IMG/VR virus record: IMGVR_UViG_3300031873_000018
Location: 1-35,671 of that record
Length of the DNA stretch: 35,671 nt
Reading direction: 5' to 3' (one strand)
From: a virus
Part shown: piece by piece, positions 1 to 7,458 of the stretch
How positions within the stretch are numbered: position 1 is the stretch's first letter
Layout: each line of letters starts with the position of its first letter
Notes under the pieces: model-generated
What the model was told of the DNA's origin: nothing
The model's input: the letters and a program-made list of their open reading frames with translations, nothing else
The model's database searches: none
Position numbers and translations under genes: made by a program

Positions 1-418
1 TGTTCCAGTGGGCGGCGTGCGCCAGGATATACATGCCGTAGCTCGACGCGAGCAGCGCCCGCAGCGCGTTGATGAGGCCGACTTCGGTCGGGTTCGGCAC
101 CTGCATCATCGGCGTGGGCGTCGGCGCTGGCGTGGCCATCTGATCCATGTCCAACAGCACCGCGCGTCCCAGATCGGTCATCTTGCGGATCGGCTTGCCG
201 ATGGTGCCACGCGGCGGAGTGGCCGATGCCTTGAACGGCTTGCCGAGCGACCCCTTGCCGTTCCACACGAACGGCTCGTTCGCGGTCGGATCGTCACTCA
301 GCAAGCTCGGGCCGAGCGCCGCCGTACAGATCGCGAAGGCGTTCGCGCCAGGGTTCTTCGCCTGAACCGACGCTACGCACGAATCCCACTTGGCCGTGTG
401 ATGGCCCTTTCCAGGCAT
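1..418 (-). CDS. Partial head-region protein with Dps/ferritin-like C-terminus
   Basis: The gene starts at 418 behind a strong AGGAGG site 6-8 bases upstream and runs off the left edge of the window after 139 codons. The first 40 residues hold a small Cys-containing module (KWDSCV near residue 11, then AICTAAL near 29). A Pro/Thr linker follows (PAPTPTP near 100), and then a helix with ALLASSYGMYILAHAAHWN. The ending resembles the first helix of Dps-like ferritins, where a YxxxxxAHxxHWN pattern carries the ferroxidase-type histidines. Family assignment is an inference because only the start of that domain is visible. It lies downstream of portal and tagged cargo genes, where capsid, protease or internal head proteins are expected. 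It could instead be a minor head protein with a chance HWN match. Confidence 0.6.
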   Translation of the reverse strand, partial: MPGKGHHTAKWDSCVASVQAKNPGANAFAICTAALGPSLLSDDPTANEPFVWNGKGSLGKPFKASATPPRGTIGKPIRKMTDLGRAVLLDMDQMATPAPTPTPMMQVPNPTEVGLINALRALLASSYGMYILAHAAHWN

Positions 419-431
419 CGCATTCCTCCTC

Positions 432-680
432 TTACCCAGCCGGTCGGCGCGGGTCTTCGCCGTCGTTCGTGCAGATGTCACGGCCCAAACCGTCGAGCGT
501 TCGACGCCAGGTCCGGTCAAGCCCACTCGTGCGCGGTTCGTCGCCATCGGGGAAGGTCGTCGTGTCCACGCCCTGCCGATCGTCCTTGCGCGTGTCACTC
601 AGCGTGCGGTTCGGGCGCGTGGTCGCTGCCAGCGCCTCCGCCCGCTCGTCCATCATGTCGTCGGTCCAGTCCTGCGTCAT
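432..680 (-). CDS. Small hydrophilic protein, function unknown
   Basis: This encodes 82 residues, rich in Asp, Arg and Thr, with no Cys-rich motif, signal peptide or membrane segment. It begins MTQDWTDDMMDE and is likely unstructured over much of its length. A purine-rich stretch (GTGAGG) lies about 8 bases before the ATG. It sits 12 bases after the gene ending at 693 and 13 bases before the ferritin-like gene, so it belongs to the head-region operon. I do not recognise a family. The ordered position in a tight operon is the main evidence that it is real. Confidence 0.6.
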   Translation of the reverse strand: MTQDWTDDMMDERAEALAATTRPNRTLSDTRKDDRQGVDTTTFPDGDEPRTSGLDRTWRRTLDGLGRDICTNDGEDPRRPAG

Positions 681-692
681 CGCGGCCTCACG

Positions 693-1442
693 TCACCGAG
701 GCCGAGGCTCGTTCCACTCCCGCACGCCCCAACGGCCGTGTGGCTTTGGCTTCGGCTTCGTGGTCTTCGGCGCGACATGGGAGGTGTCCACCTCTGGCCC
801 GCGCATCACATGGTCAATGTCGAACGGATCGACCGGATCGCCAGGGTCCGTGCGAAGCGCCTCTTTCGCGTTCTCTGTAGTCCACCCAGATCCGGGGCCA
901 CCTGCCGCTCGTGGCCTCAAGATTAATCCGTGCTTCTCTCGCCGCTCATCGATCCGCCGATCCGCTTCAGCGTCAGCGGCCGCCTCGTCCGCGTTGGCCT
1001 CATCCTCAAAGACCTGCGACTGATATTCATCGAAGTGGTCCTTCGCGTACTTCAGCGCTTCCTGCTCCGCGAACGTCTTCAGGTCTGGCGTGATCTTTAT
1101 GGCCCCAGTAGAACCCGTGACCGCCCTGATCTCAACACTCTCATTGTCGATATCGAACGAGGCGCCGGACCCAGGATAATCGAAGGTCGCCCGCTCCCCA
1201 GGCTCCAAGGTGCCGGTCGCCTTGTACGTGAAGTCGGCCGTAACCTCTTGGCCCTGCCACTGGATGTTCACGCCATCCTCGGTCTCGAAATCGCGCTCAT
1301 TCGCCCGCCGAGGACGGGTGCGGCGCTTGGCCTTCCGCTCAGCATTGAACTTTTCCCACGACTTTGAGTCGAGATCGAGGCTGGCACTCTCCGCGCCGAG
1401 CGCGGCCCCTGCCGCCTCTAAGTCTTCCTTCTTGATGTCCAT
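693..1442 (-). CDS. Tagged head-region protein 1 (shared N-terminal module), 249 aa
   Basis: The start at 1442 is chosen because it follows a TGAGGT site and because the protein then begins directly with the shared module: MDIKKEDLEAAG, a Gly-Ala helix, then LDLDSKSWEKFN and a basic tail (residues 1-45). The rest is unrelated to its neighbours: a beta-rich middle (about 50-140) followed by an acidic Ala/Glu/Asp helix around 150-185 and a Pro/Lys-rich end. No enzyme motif is visible. It is the last of five consecutive genes with this module. I infer that the module is a virion-targeting or assembly signal and the body is cargo; the function of the body is unknown. Confidence 0.75.
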   Translation of the reverse strand: MDIKKEDLEAAGAALGAESASLDLDSKSWEKFNAERKAKRRTRPRRANERDFETEDGVNIQWQGQEVTADFTYKATGTLEPGERATFDYPGSGASFDIDNESVEIRAVTGSTGAIKITPDLKTFAEQEALKYAKDHFDEYQSQVFEDEANADEAAADAEADRRIDERREKHGLILRPRAAGGPGSGWTTENAKEALRTDPGDPVDPFDIDHVMRGPEVDTSHVAPKTTKPKPKPHGRWGVREWNEPRPR

Positions 1443-1449
1443 GTCAACC

Positions 1450-2601
1450 TCACACCCCGTGCGGTTTGCTGTCGTGCGGCGCGGATGAATGCCCGTCGAG
1501 CTTCGCCGCATCGGCGGCCATCTTCGCGTCGATCTCGGCCTCCAGCGCAGCGTCGTCCTGCTCCGTCCACGGGTCATCGATGACGGGCACCAATTCGCCC
1601 TGCTCGTTCTTCTCGAAGCCGTTCGCCATCTTGAACTCCTGCATCGCGAGATTGATTTCGTCCTTGAGCGGGGGACGACGCAACCCGCCCGTGAGCTTGT
1701 CCCACGTATCGCTGGCAGGCGCGGGTGCGGTCGTGGCCGTGGCCCGAGGTGTTCGCGCGCGTCGCGGAACCGCCGCGCGCTCCAGCCGCGTCTGCAACGT
1801 CGAACTCACCGCCGCCGCCTGTCCCGCACGCGCCATTGACGACTCGCGCATCGCTCGCCGATACGCCGTGGCCTGCACCATCGCACCCGCCGCTTTCTTC
1901 GCATCGCCCTGCGAGGACGCGAGCCGCGCTTCCTCCAGCCCGAACTGCACTCTCCGCGCCAGCAGCATCGGGTCGCCGCCGTAGCCAGGCTTCGCGTCGT
2001 TCGTCGCACGCATCGCCTTGGCGATGCAGTTGCGCGTCATAATCGTGATGCCGCCCCAGCCGGTCAGCTTCGCCGCCGCGCTGTTCGTCATCGGCCCCGT
2101 GAGCGGGTCTTCGCCCGCTTCCGCGTTGAACTCGCGCTCCATGACCGACTGAAGCCGCTGGGCGATCTGCACTTGGGCGGCGTGATCGCCGCTGGCCTTT
2201 GCCCCCGACCACTCGTTCGAGATGGTCTCGGTCTCGGCGACCACGGCGTCGCGATGCATCTTCTCGGCGGTGCGGTTGCCCATCCACGCGGGACCACGCC
2301 CCGCCACAAGTCCCTGCGTCGTGCGGGTGACCGTGCTGGTATCGACGCCCGTGGCGCGTTGCACGGCATCGCGCACCATCGCCGCGTGCGGATCGTGACC
2401 TGGCTGGCCGCGACGGGCGACCGTTCTGGCCGTCGCTCGACCGGCGGGAGTGGCGACGTTGTGTGTGCGTCCGGTTCGCCCCTTCTTGCGCGCCTCGTTC
2501 CACTTCGTCCAGTCAAGGTCTACGCGCTGCTCGGCGATTTCAGCCCCGACGATCTCGCCAGCCGCTTCAAGCGCCTGCTTCTGGTTCTGTTCCTTCGCCA
2601 T
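1450..2601 (-). CDS. Tagged head-region protein 2, 383 aa
   Basis: The start at 2601 follows GGAGGAG closely. An alternative in-frame ATG at 2625 also has a fair site and overlaps the previous stop, so the start is not certain. From 2601 the protein begins with a divergent copy of the shared module: QALEAAGEIVGAE, then VDLDWTKWNEARKKG (residues 9-40). The body is Ala-rich and mostly helical, about residues 60-330, with long stretches such as ARRVQFGLEEARLA, and an acidic end (EAEIDAKMAADAA). No signal peptide, membrane segment or catalytic motif is seen. Long helices would suit an internal virion or scaffold-like protein, but that is inference. Confidence 0.72.
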   Translation of the reverse strand: MAKEQNQKQALEAAGEIVGAEIAEQRVDLDWTKWNEARKKGRTGRTHNVATPAGRATARTVARRGQPGHDPHAAMVRDAVQRATGVDTSTVTRTTQGLVAGRGPAWMGNRTAEKMHRDAVVAETETISNEWSGAKASGDHAAQVQIAQRLQSVMEREFNAEAGEDPLTGPMTNSAAAKLTGWGGITIMTRNCIAKAMRATNDAKPGYGGDPMLLARRVQFGLEEARLASSQGDAKKAAGAMVQATAYRRAMRESSMARAGQAAAVSSTLQTRLERAAVPRRARTPRATATTAPAPASDTWDKLTGGLRRPPLKDEINLAMQEFKMANGFEKNEQGELVPVIDDPWTEQDDAALEAEIDAKMAADAAKLDGHSSAPHDSKPHGV

Positions 2602-2626
2602 TGCTCCTCCACGCTCGTTCGCCATT

Positions 2627-3523
2627 TCAGCTCCCGATGTAGGTGCCCGTGTTCTTGCCGCCGATCCGAATCTGGCCGGTGGCTGGGTCAACAACCTCAC
2701 GACGCGCATCGGCCGACCCAGGCGCGGCCCCCGTGCCGTGACCGCCAGTCGCCGCCGCCGCCGACCGACCCCGCCTTCGCCCACTAGGACTGAGGGGCGT
2801 CTTGCGTGCTGATGCTTCTGAGATGGGTCGCCCCAGTTCATCGGTCATCGCGGATCGTCTGGGCAGTTCTGGGTACCGCTTTGCTTTCGACGCCAGATGC
2901 CGATCCAGCATCGCGTCGTCCTCGCCATGATGCGCGGTTCCGCTCGCCGTGCTGGTGCTGGTGTGCCACTTGACCTGCCCGCCCGGACTGACGTTCACGG
3001 AAATGTTGTGCGGACCATTCTTGTAGGTGTGGGCCACGTAGGCAACGTCGTTCCCGTAGCCATTCATGATCGGCGTCGAGTGGCTGTACGTGTAGCCGTG
3101 CTTGGTGATGGTGGCGTCGTGCGGATTCTGCGCGTGGGTGGGGTCTTCACCCTGACCGCTACTGTTGACGTTCGTCCATCCCCGCCGTGCGGCGTTCGCC
3201 GCCGACGTGCGGGAACCGCTGAACCGCGGCGTGGGATCGGCGGGGTCGTCCTCGCCGGGCAGGAGTCCCGCCGTGCGTGGCGGGGTCGGCGGTGTGGCTG
3301 AACGGCGCCCATCGGGTGTATTGGGCGACCGCTGCCCATGCTGTTCTTCGTAGTCGCGGTTCACATCGTTGGCGGCGGCACGATTGGCGCGGCGACCTCG
3401 GGATGCCGCACGGCGCTGCGCGTTCCACTTGGCCCACGACGCGGAGTCGAGATGCATCCCGATGGTGGCCAGCTCCACGCCGATCCGCTCGCCCGCACTC
3501 TTGAGGTCGCGTTCGTTCGCCAT
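2627..3523 (-). CDS. Tagged head-region protein 3, 298 aa
   Basis: The ATG at 3523 follows AAGGA; that site lies within the second copy of a 51-bp direct repeat. The first 45 residues are the shared module: MANERDLKSAGERIGVE, then MHLDSASWAKWNAQRR. A low-complexity Arg/Asn/Pro linker follows to about residue 115. A compact beta-rich stretch around 130-200 is rich in Tyr, His and Thr (HGYTYSHSTPIMNGYG). The C-terminal 90 residues are basic and disordered-looking, ending NTGTYIGS. No family is recognised. The middle domain could be a small binding domain. The gene ends just before the two candidate starts of tagged protein 2. Confidence 0.72.
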   Translation of the reverse strand: MANERDLKSAGERIGVELATIGMHLDSASWAKWNAQRRAASRGRRANRAAANDVNRDYEEQHGQRSPNTPDGRRSATPPTPPRTAGLLPGEDDPADPTPRFSGSRTSAANAARRGWTNVNSSGQGEDPTHAQNPHDATITKHGYTYSHSTPIMNGYGNDVAYVAHTYKNGPHNISVNVSPGGQVKWHTSTSTASGTAHHGEDDAMLDRHLASKAKRYPELPRRSAMTDELGRPISEASARKTPLSPSGRRRGRSAAAATGGHGTGAAPGSADARREVVDPATGQIRIGGKNTGTYIGS

Positions 3524-3524
3524 G

Positions 3525-3626
3525 TTCAGTCCTTCACACCCAGCGCCGCCCGCCAGCCCGGGATTTCCTTGATGTTTCAGTCCTTCACACCCAGCGCCGC
3601 CCGCCAGCCCGGGATTTCCTTGATGT
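3525..3626. repeat. Perfect 51-bp tandem duplication at a gene junction
   Basis: Positions 3525-3575 and 3576-3626 are identical. One copy encodes the last 16-17 codons of the 267-residue tagged protein (ending IPGWRAALGVKD) with its stop; the other lies after that stop and carries the AAGGA ribosome-binding site of the next gene. The unit is a multiple of three. It looks like a recent slippage or recombination duplication that left both the upstream C-terminus and the downstream translation start intact. Confidence 0.95.
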
Positions 3627-4380
3627 CGCTCCCGCCCGCCCGTTCCTTGCGCCAACGACGGGGTCGTATGCGCGGGACGACCGCGCGTGCTCGCGCACGC
3701 TGGGCTTTGGGCTTCGGGCCTTCCTCCGTGCCATCCCACGGCTTCGTCATGTTCGGCACCTTCAGCGTGGCGACCTTCCGCATGCCGTCGTAGCGGAACA
3801 CCATCGTGGACCCCGGCTTGAAGTCGGTGATGGACACCGTGCCCGCCTGCGTGGCCGTATGCAACGTGACGTCGCGCCCAGACTCAATGTACTTCTTGAT
3901 GAGCGGCCCAGACTTCAGCGCCCCTTCGCGGTGGCCCGGCACCGTCACCACATTCGTATCCATCCCACTCACCAGCGTGCCGTTGATCGGCCGCGGCGTG
4001 CTGAGCGCCGGCATATCGGGCACCACGCGCTTGCGTCCAGCCCCGCTACCCGCCATGCGAGCGCGTGCGGCGGCAGCATCATCGTCGGCCCCGAACTCAG
4101 CCATCGCCTCGTCCATCGGATCGTGCCGCGTGCGATGCGCCGTGGTCGAAGGCGCGGGCGGCTTCGTGACCTTGCCACTCAGCGGCTCCGACTGGCCGCT
4201 CTCAGCATTGGCCGCTGACCCGACTTGGTTGCGGCCTTGGCCGCGACGGGCCTTGCGGGCGGCGTTGAACTTCTCCCACGACTTCGAGTCGAGGTTCATG
4301 CCGACGTTGCGCAGCGAGAGCGCCATCTCCTCGCCCACCGCCCGTCCCGCCGCTTCCAGGTCTTCGCGTTTGATGCTCAT
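3577..4380 (-). CDS. Tagged head-region protein 4, 267 aa
   Basis: The start at 4380 overlaps the stop of the HD-domain gene (ATGA), so translation is probably coupled. Residues 1-50 are the clearest copy of the shared module: MSIKREDLEAAGRAVGEE, then MNLDSKSWEKFNAARKARRG. A Ser/Pro/Thr-rich linker follows. A small beta-rich domain occupies roughly residues 130-215 (alternating Val/Thr strands, e.g. SGRDVTLHTATQAGTVSI). A very basic segment, KPKAQRARARAVVPR, comes before the end, and the final 16 residues are duplicated in DNA after the stop. The basic tail may bind nucleic acid. No catalytic motif is visible and I do not recognise the family. Confidence 0.75.
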   Translation of the reverse strand: MSIKREDLEAAGRAVGEEMALSLRNVGMNLDSKSWEKFNAARKARRGQGRNQVGSAANAESGQSEPLSGKVTKPPAPSTTAHRTRHDPMDEAMAEFGADDDAAAARARMAGSGAGRKRVVPDMPALSTPRPINGTLVSGMDTNVVTVPGHREGALKSGPLIKKYIESGRDVTLHTATQAGTVSITDFKPGSTMVFRYDGMRKVATLKVPNMTKPWDGTEEGPKPKAQRARARAVVPRIRPRRWRKERAGGSDIKEIPGWRAALGVKD

Positions 4381-5762
4381 GTTCGTCTCCGTGCCAGAAG
4401 GAAGGCCCCGATGGGGATGTCGCGTAGGATCTTCTTGCCGCTCACCCTGATGATGACCTTCGGCGGGTTGCCGAAGTACTGAATCGGCGATGCCTTGAAG
4501 TCGTCCAGCTTCTTGCCGAACTCCTTCGCCATCTTCGCGAACGACGCCTGACCCATGTCCAAGACACTCATCAGCGCATCGTTCCCGCGATTGACCACGT
4601 GGATGACGGGAGCCTTGTACTGGCGGTCCCACGATACGCGCTTGATCTTCCCGCTCCACATCCCGCCGATGAACTTCGGCAGTCCCGCATTGACCTCTGA
4701 CGTGGCCCTCGCCAACTGCGACTTCAGACCCTCGGGCAAGTTCGACTTCTTGATATTGTCGGTGAGCGTGTTCTGCAACGTCGACACATCCATCTCGCCG
4801 CGGGCGAACGCTTCCATCGCGGTGCGGTTCTCCGGCACGTAGCGGAACAGGCCAGGCGTCTTCTCGGGATAAAACAAGGCGACGTTGTCGGCTAAGCGGC
4901 AACTCGATGCGAGCTTGTCGTTCTCCCAGTCCATATCCTTCGCGTCGTGCGTGGCGATGATGCTCGACGTGCGCTTCGCTGCCTCAGGCCCAAACGCCTT
5001 CTCCACCAGCGGACCGACGTTGGCATCGAAGTGCTGCTGGCTCCAATGGCCGTGGCCTTTGTCCTGCCAAGCCCGCGCCGGATCGGTGAGATAGCCGGTG
5101 TCGTGGAACGTCGCCACGAGGGCGCCGATGATGCGATCGTTGGTCGTGCCGCCCGACGCGCGGAGTAGATCGTCGGTCGTGCGCAGGTTGCCGTAGAGGT
5201 GGTGAATGCCGTGGTCGCCCAGCACGCGCGTGGCCGCTTCGACTTCTTGCGCGATGAGGGCATCGGTGGCCATGCGCACCAGCGCCGCGCCCGCAGAAAG
5301 GTCTTGCGCCCGCGACAGGATACGGTCCGCGATGTTCTCGGCCACATGCCCGATCATCTTGATCGCTTCTGGCGCGAGTTTGTCCGCACACTGATCGATG
5401 CGGGCGCGAATGTCTTCAAACGGGTCGCCCGTTTCGGGCCACGGCTCATCCGTCGTCAGCGCAGCGATGCGCTTGGGAATCGCGTTCGTGGCGTCGGCGA
5501 TGCGGTCACGCTCCGCTTCAGGCGTCTTGGCGTACCATTCCTTGTCGAGACTGGGTGCGGGCGTCGTCCACGCGGCTTTCTCTTCCTCCGTTGTCGGGGT
5601 CGCGGTCTTCTTCTGTTCCATCGATCGCGCGGTACGCCCCTTGCGCTTGCGCAGCGCGTTGAACTTCTCCCACGACTTCGCGTCGAGGTCGAGGTGGGCG
5701 TATTCCTCGCCGATGATCTCGCCGAGGGTTTCCAGATCGAAGCGACTCGGGCGCATCGTCAT
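4377..5762 (-). CDS. Tagged HD-domain phosphohydrolase-like protein, 461 aa
   Basis: The start at 5762 (GAGGAG site, ATGA overlap with the previous stop) gives the shared module at residues 1-45: FDLETLGEIIGEEYAHLDLDAKSWEKFN in two helices, then a basic stretch. Residues about 180-300 match the HD metal-dependent phosphohydrolase layout: a histidine helix (DHGIHHLYG near 183), the HD pair in ATFHDTGYL (H220, D221), THD near 271-273, and CRLADNVALF (D292). Such domains cleave phosphomonoesters or phosphodiesters of nucleotides. The C-terminal 90 residues (VIHVVNRGND and IIRVSGKK) form a further beta-rich domain. As a tagged head-region protein it could act inside the capsid or be delivered with the genome; this is inference. 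Confidence 0.75.
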   Translation of the reverse strand: MTMRPSRFDLETLGEIIGEEYAHLDLDAKSWEKFNALRKRKGRTARSMEQKKTATPTTEEEKAAWTTPAPSLDKEWYAKTPEAERDRIADATNAIPKRIAALTTDEPWPETGDPFEDIRARIDQCADKLAPEAIKMIGHVAENIADRILSRAQDLSAGAALVRMATDALIAQEVEAATRVLGDHGIHHLYGNLRTTDDLLRASGGTTNDRIIGALVATFHDTGYLTDPARAWQDKGHGHWSQQHFDANVGPLVEKAFGPEAAKRTSSIIATHDAKDMDWENDKLASSCRLADNVALFYPEKTPGLFRYVPENRTAMEAFARGEMDVSTLQNTLTDNIKKSNLPEGLKSQLARATSEVNAGLPKFIGGMWSGKIKRVSWDRQYKAPVIHVVNRGNDALMSVLDMGQASFAKMAKEFGKKLDDFKASPIQYFGNPPKVIIRVSGKKILRDIPIGAFLLARRRT

Positions 5763-6064
5763 CGCTCCTCATCGAAGTCGCGCGGGTCGTCCTGTGGGCG
5801 CATGCGGAAGGTGTGTGATTCGCGCACGTCGCCTGGCGCATCGCTGGCGAGGGACGCCCCGACGCGCCGCATGTCGCTCATCTCCGCGTCGTGGATGTAC
5901 GCTTCTGCGCCAGGATGACCGGCTACGATGTCGGTCACACGCTCGCGCGGTCGCTGCGTGCGGGCCGGATAAGCGTCCTCTTGGCCGACCGGACAGGGTC
6001 CGAAGTCGTCCGTATCGAACGCATCGTCGCCGCTATGGTCAAGTGGCGGCCAGCCTACGCTCAT
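5759..6064 (-). CDS. Small acidic protein, function unknown, 101 aa
   Basis: This begins at 6064 with GAGGA about 6 bases upstream and ends in an ATGA overlap with the HD-domain gene. The sequence is Asp/Arg/Pro-rich with no membrane helix; recognisable stretches are VTDIVAGHPGAEAYIHD in the middle and RPQDDPRDFDEER at the end. It lacks the shared N-terminal module of the following five genes. It is the first gene after a structured hairpin element, so its expression may depend on read-through of that element. No family recognised. Confidence 0.6.
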   Translation of the reverse strand: MSVGWPPLDHSGDDAFDTDDFGPCPVGQEDAYPARTQRPRERVTDIVAGHPGAEAYIHDAEMSDMRRVGASLASDAPGDVRESHTFRMRPQDDPRDFDEER

Positions 6065-6083
6065 GGAAAGTCCTCGCGTCTGG

Positions 6084-6157
6084 AAAAGGCCAGAGCGGAG
6101 CGGCCAGGTCCGGCTCGCGCCCCAGCGACATCCTATGAGGACGTCCCCGCTCTGGCC
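6084..6157 (-). terminator. Long hairpin with inner stem and U-tract between genes
   Basis: On the minus strand an 11-base perfect inverted repeat (GGCCAGAGCGG, arms 6147-6157 and 6088-6098) is followed directly by TTTT. The 48-base interior contains a second hairpin of about 8 pairs (GACGUCCU/AGGAUGUC with one G-U pair) and a GGC-GCGA-GCC stem with a GNRA loop. It begins 5 bases after the stop of the 427-residue protein. It could be a leaky intrinsic terminator, an attenuator, or a structured RNA in the head operon. Confidence 0.65.
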
Positions 6158-6162
6158 AACGA

Positions 6163-7446
6163 CTACGGCTTGGTCGGCTGACCGCAGGCTTCGACAACCG
6201 CGGGCTTCTTCTTGTTCGGCTTCCCAATCGATGACCCCTTCGCAGCAAAGGGATTCGGCTTCGGGCCGGGCCCGATCACCGACGGCTGACTCGTGACCTC
6301 GGGCTTGCCCTCGGTGTCCGAGGCCGGATTCTCATCGGGCTTGCCCGCGACCTCACTCGCGTCCTTCGAGCCGAAGGGCGGCTTCGCGCCAGGGAAGGCC
6401 TCGGCCGCCGCCACGCCCAACGCCCCTCCTGCCACGCCATGCGGCGCGGCGGACACAGGCGCGACCGGCGTGTTCATCGGCAGGCCCGCATCGTTCGGCT
6501 CAGGAGCCCCGAAGTTGCGAATCGCGCTCAGCTTGGCCGCCAGGCTCAGGCTCTTGTCGGGATTGTCGAACTCCTCCTGGGCCTCGATGCTGAGGAGCTC
6601 CATCAGCTCGTCCACGAAGCCCCCGCATTCGTCCAGGCACTCATCGATTTCCTTGACCTTCGCGCTGACCGCCTTCTCATCGATGGGTTCGGCCTCGTCC
6701 TCGGCGTCGCCCTCATCCCCGCTCTCCAGATCGGGCAGATCCGGCATCTCTGTGGCGGCGGCCTCGCCCGGTGTGACCGCGAGCGCGACGTTGCTCGGCC
6801 CGTCGTCACTCAGCGACGCCATGCCCACCGTCGGCTGGATGCCGCCCGGCGCAGGCACCGTGACCTGACTTGGGATGTCGGACGCTTCAGCCACGGGCTG
6901 CGGCGTGGCCGCGACCGCCGCCGCCTCGGCCGACGTGGCGCGCGGCATTATGCCGGTGCGCTCCAGGTGCATCAGCGCACAGAACGAGTTCGGGTTCTCA
7001 ATGGTGATCCCCGCCGCGTTCAGCGACGGCACGATCTCCGAGATGCAATGCTGGAAGAACTGGCCGTCATCCTGGAAGTTTTGCGTGTCGGGGAGTTCCG
7101 ACCCCACTTCCAGGTTCGCCGTCTGCAACATGTCGGCGAACTCTTGCCGCGACGGGCCGTTCATGTTCTGCACATCGCGATAGTTGAAGTCCAGCGCTCC
7201 CACCGCCGACGCGGGCACGACGTTGCCGGGTTGGTCCACGATGGCGAGCATGGTCTTCCGCACGGAGTCATCGGGCTTGACGGCCCCGAACAGGGCCCAC
7301 GGCCCGAACTGATCGACGGCGCGGTCGGTCAGCACGGTGGTCTTCACGTGATCGACGACGTTCACCAGGATGAGCTGCCGGTCGCCGAGATCACAGAGAA
7401 GTACCCCGTCTGGGCGGCTCCCATGAATGCGAATACCTCTGAACAT
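6163..7446 (-). CDS. Acidic head-region protein after portal, 427 aa
   Basis: The ATG at 7446 has a near-perfect AAGGAGG site. The N-terminal 150 residues look folded (beta-rich, e.g. GVLLCDLGDRQLILVNVVDH). The middle is an Ala/Pro/Val linker followed by a very acidic stretch around 235-260 (DLESGDEGDAEDEAEP). A helical segment follows (VKEIDECLDECGGFVDEL, CxxxC within it), and the protein ends in a Lys/Pro-rich tail (KPNKKKPAV). No enzyme motif was seen. It directly follows the portal gene with a 12-base gap, a place where phages often carry head-completion, protease/scaffold or MuF-type genes, but the sequence does not let me choose. Confidence 0.65.
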   Translation of the reverse strand: MFRGIRIHGSRPDGVLLCDLGDRQLILVNVVDHVKTTVLTDRAVDQFGPWALFGAVKPDDSVRKTMLAIVDQPGNVVPASAVGALDFNYRDVQNMNGPSRQEFADMLQTANLEVGSELPDTQNFQDDGQFFQHCISEIVPSLNAAGITIENPNSFCALMHLERTGIMPRATSAEAAAVAATPQPVAEASDIPSQVTVPAPGGIQPTVGMASLSDDGPSNVALAVTPGEAAATEMPDLPDLESGDEGDAEDEAEPIDEKAVSAKVKEIDECLDECGGFVDELMELLSIEAQEEFDNPDKSLSLAAKLSAIRNFGAPEPNDAGLPMNTPVAPVSAAPHGVAGGALGVAAAEAFPGAKPPFGSKDASEVAGKPDENPASDTEGKPEVTSQPSVIGPGPKPNPFAAKGSSIGKPNKKKPAVVEACGQPTKP

Positions 7447-7458
7447 TCTTCTTCCTCC

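Noticed and set aside
8-880. Long plus-strand open frame at the left edge (290 codons)
   Set aside because: It is Arg/Pro/His-rich like most antisense frames in GC-rich DNA and lies across three genes with good starts on the minus strand.
3525-3626. Possible CRISPR-like repeat
   Set aside because: Only two 51-bp copies directly adjacent with no spacer, covering a gene end; a simple tandem duplication.
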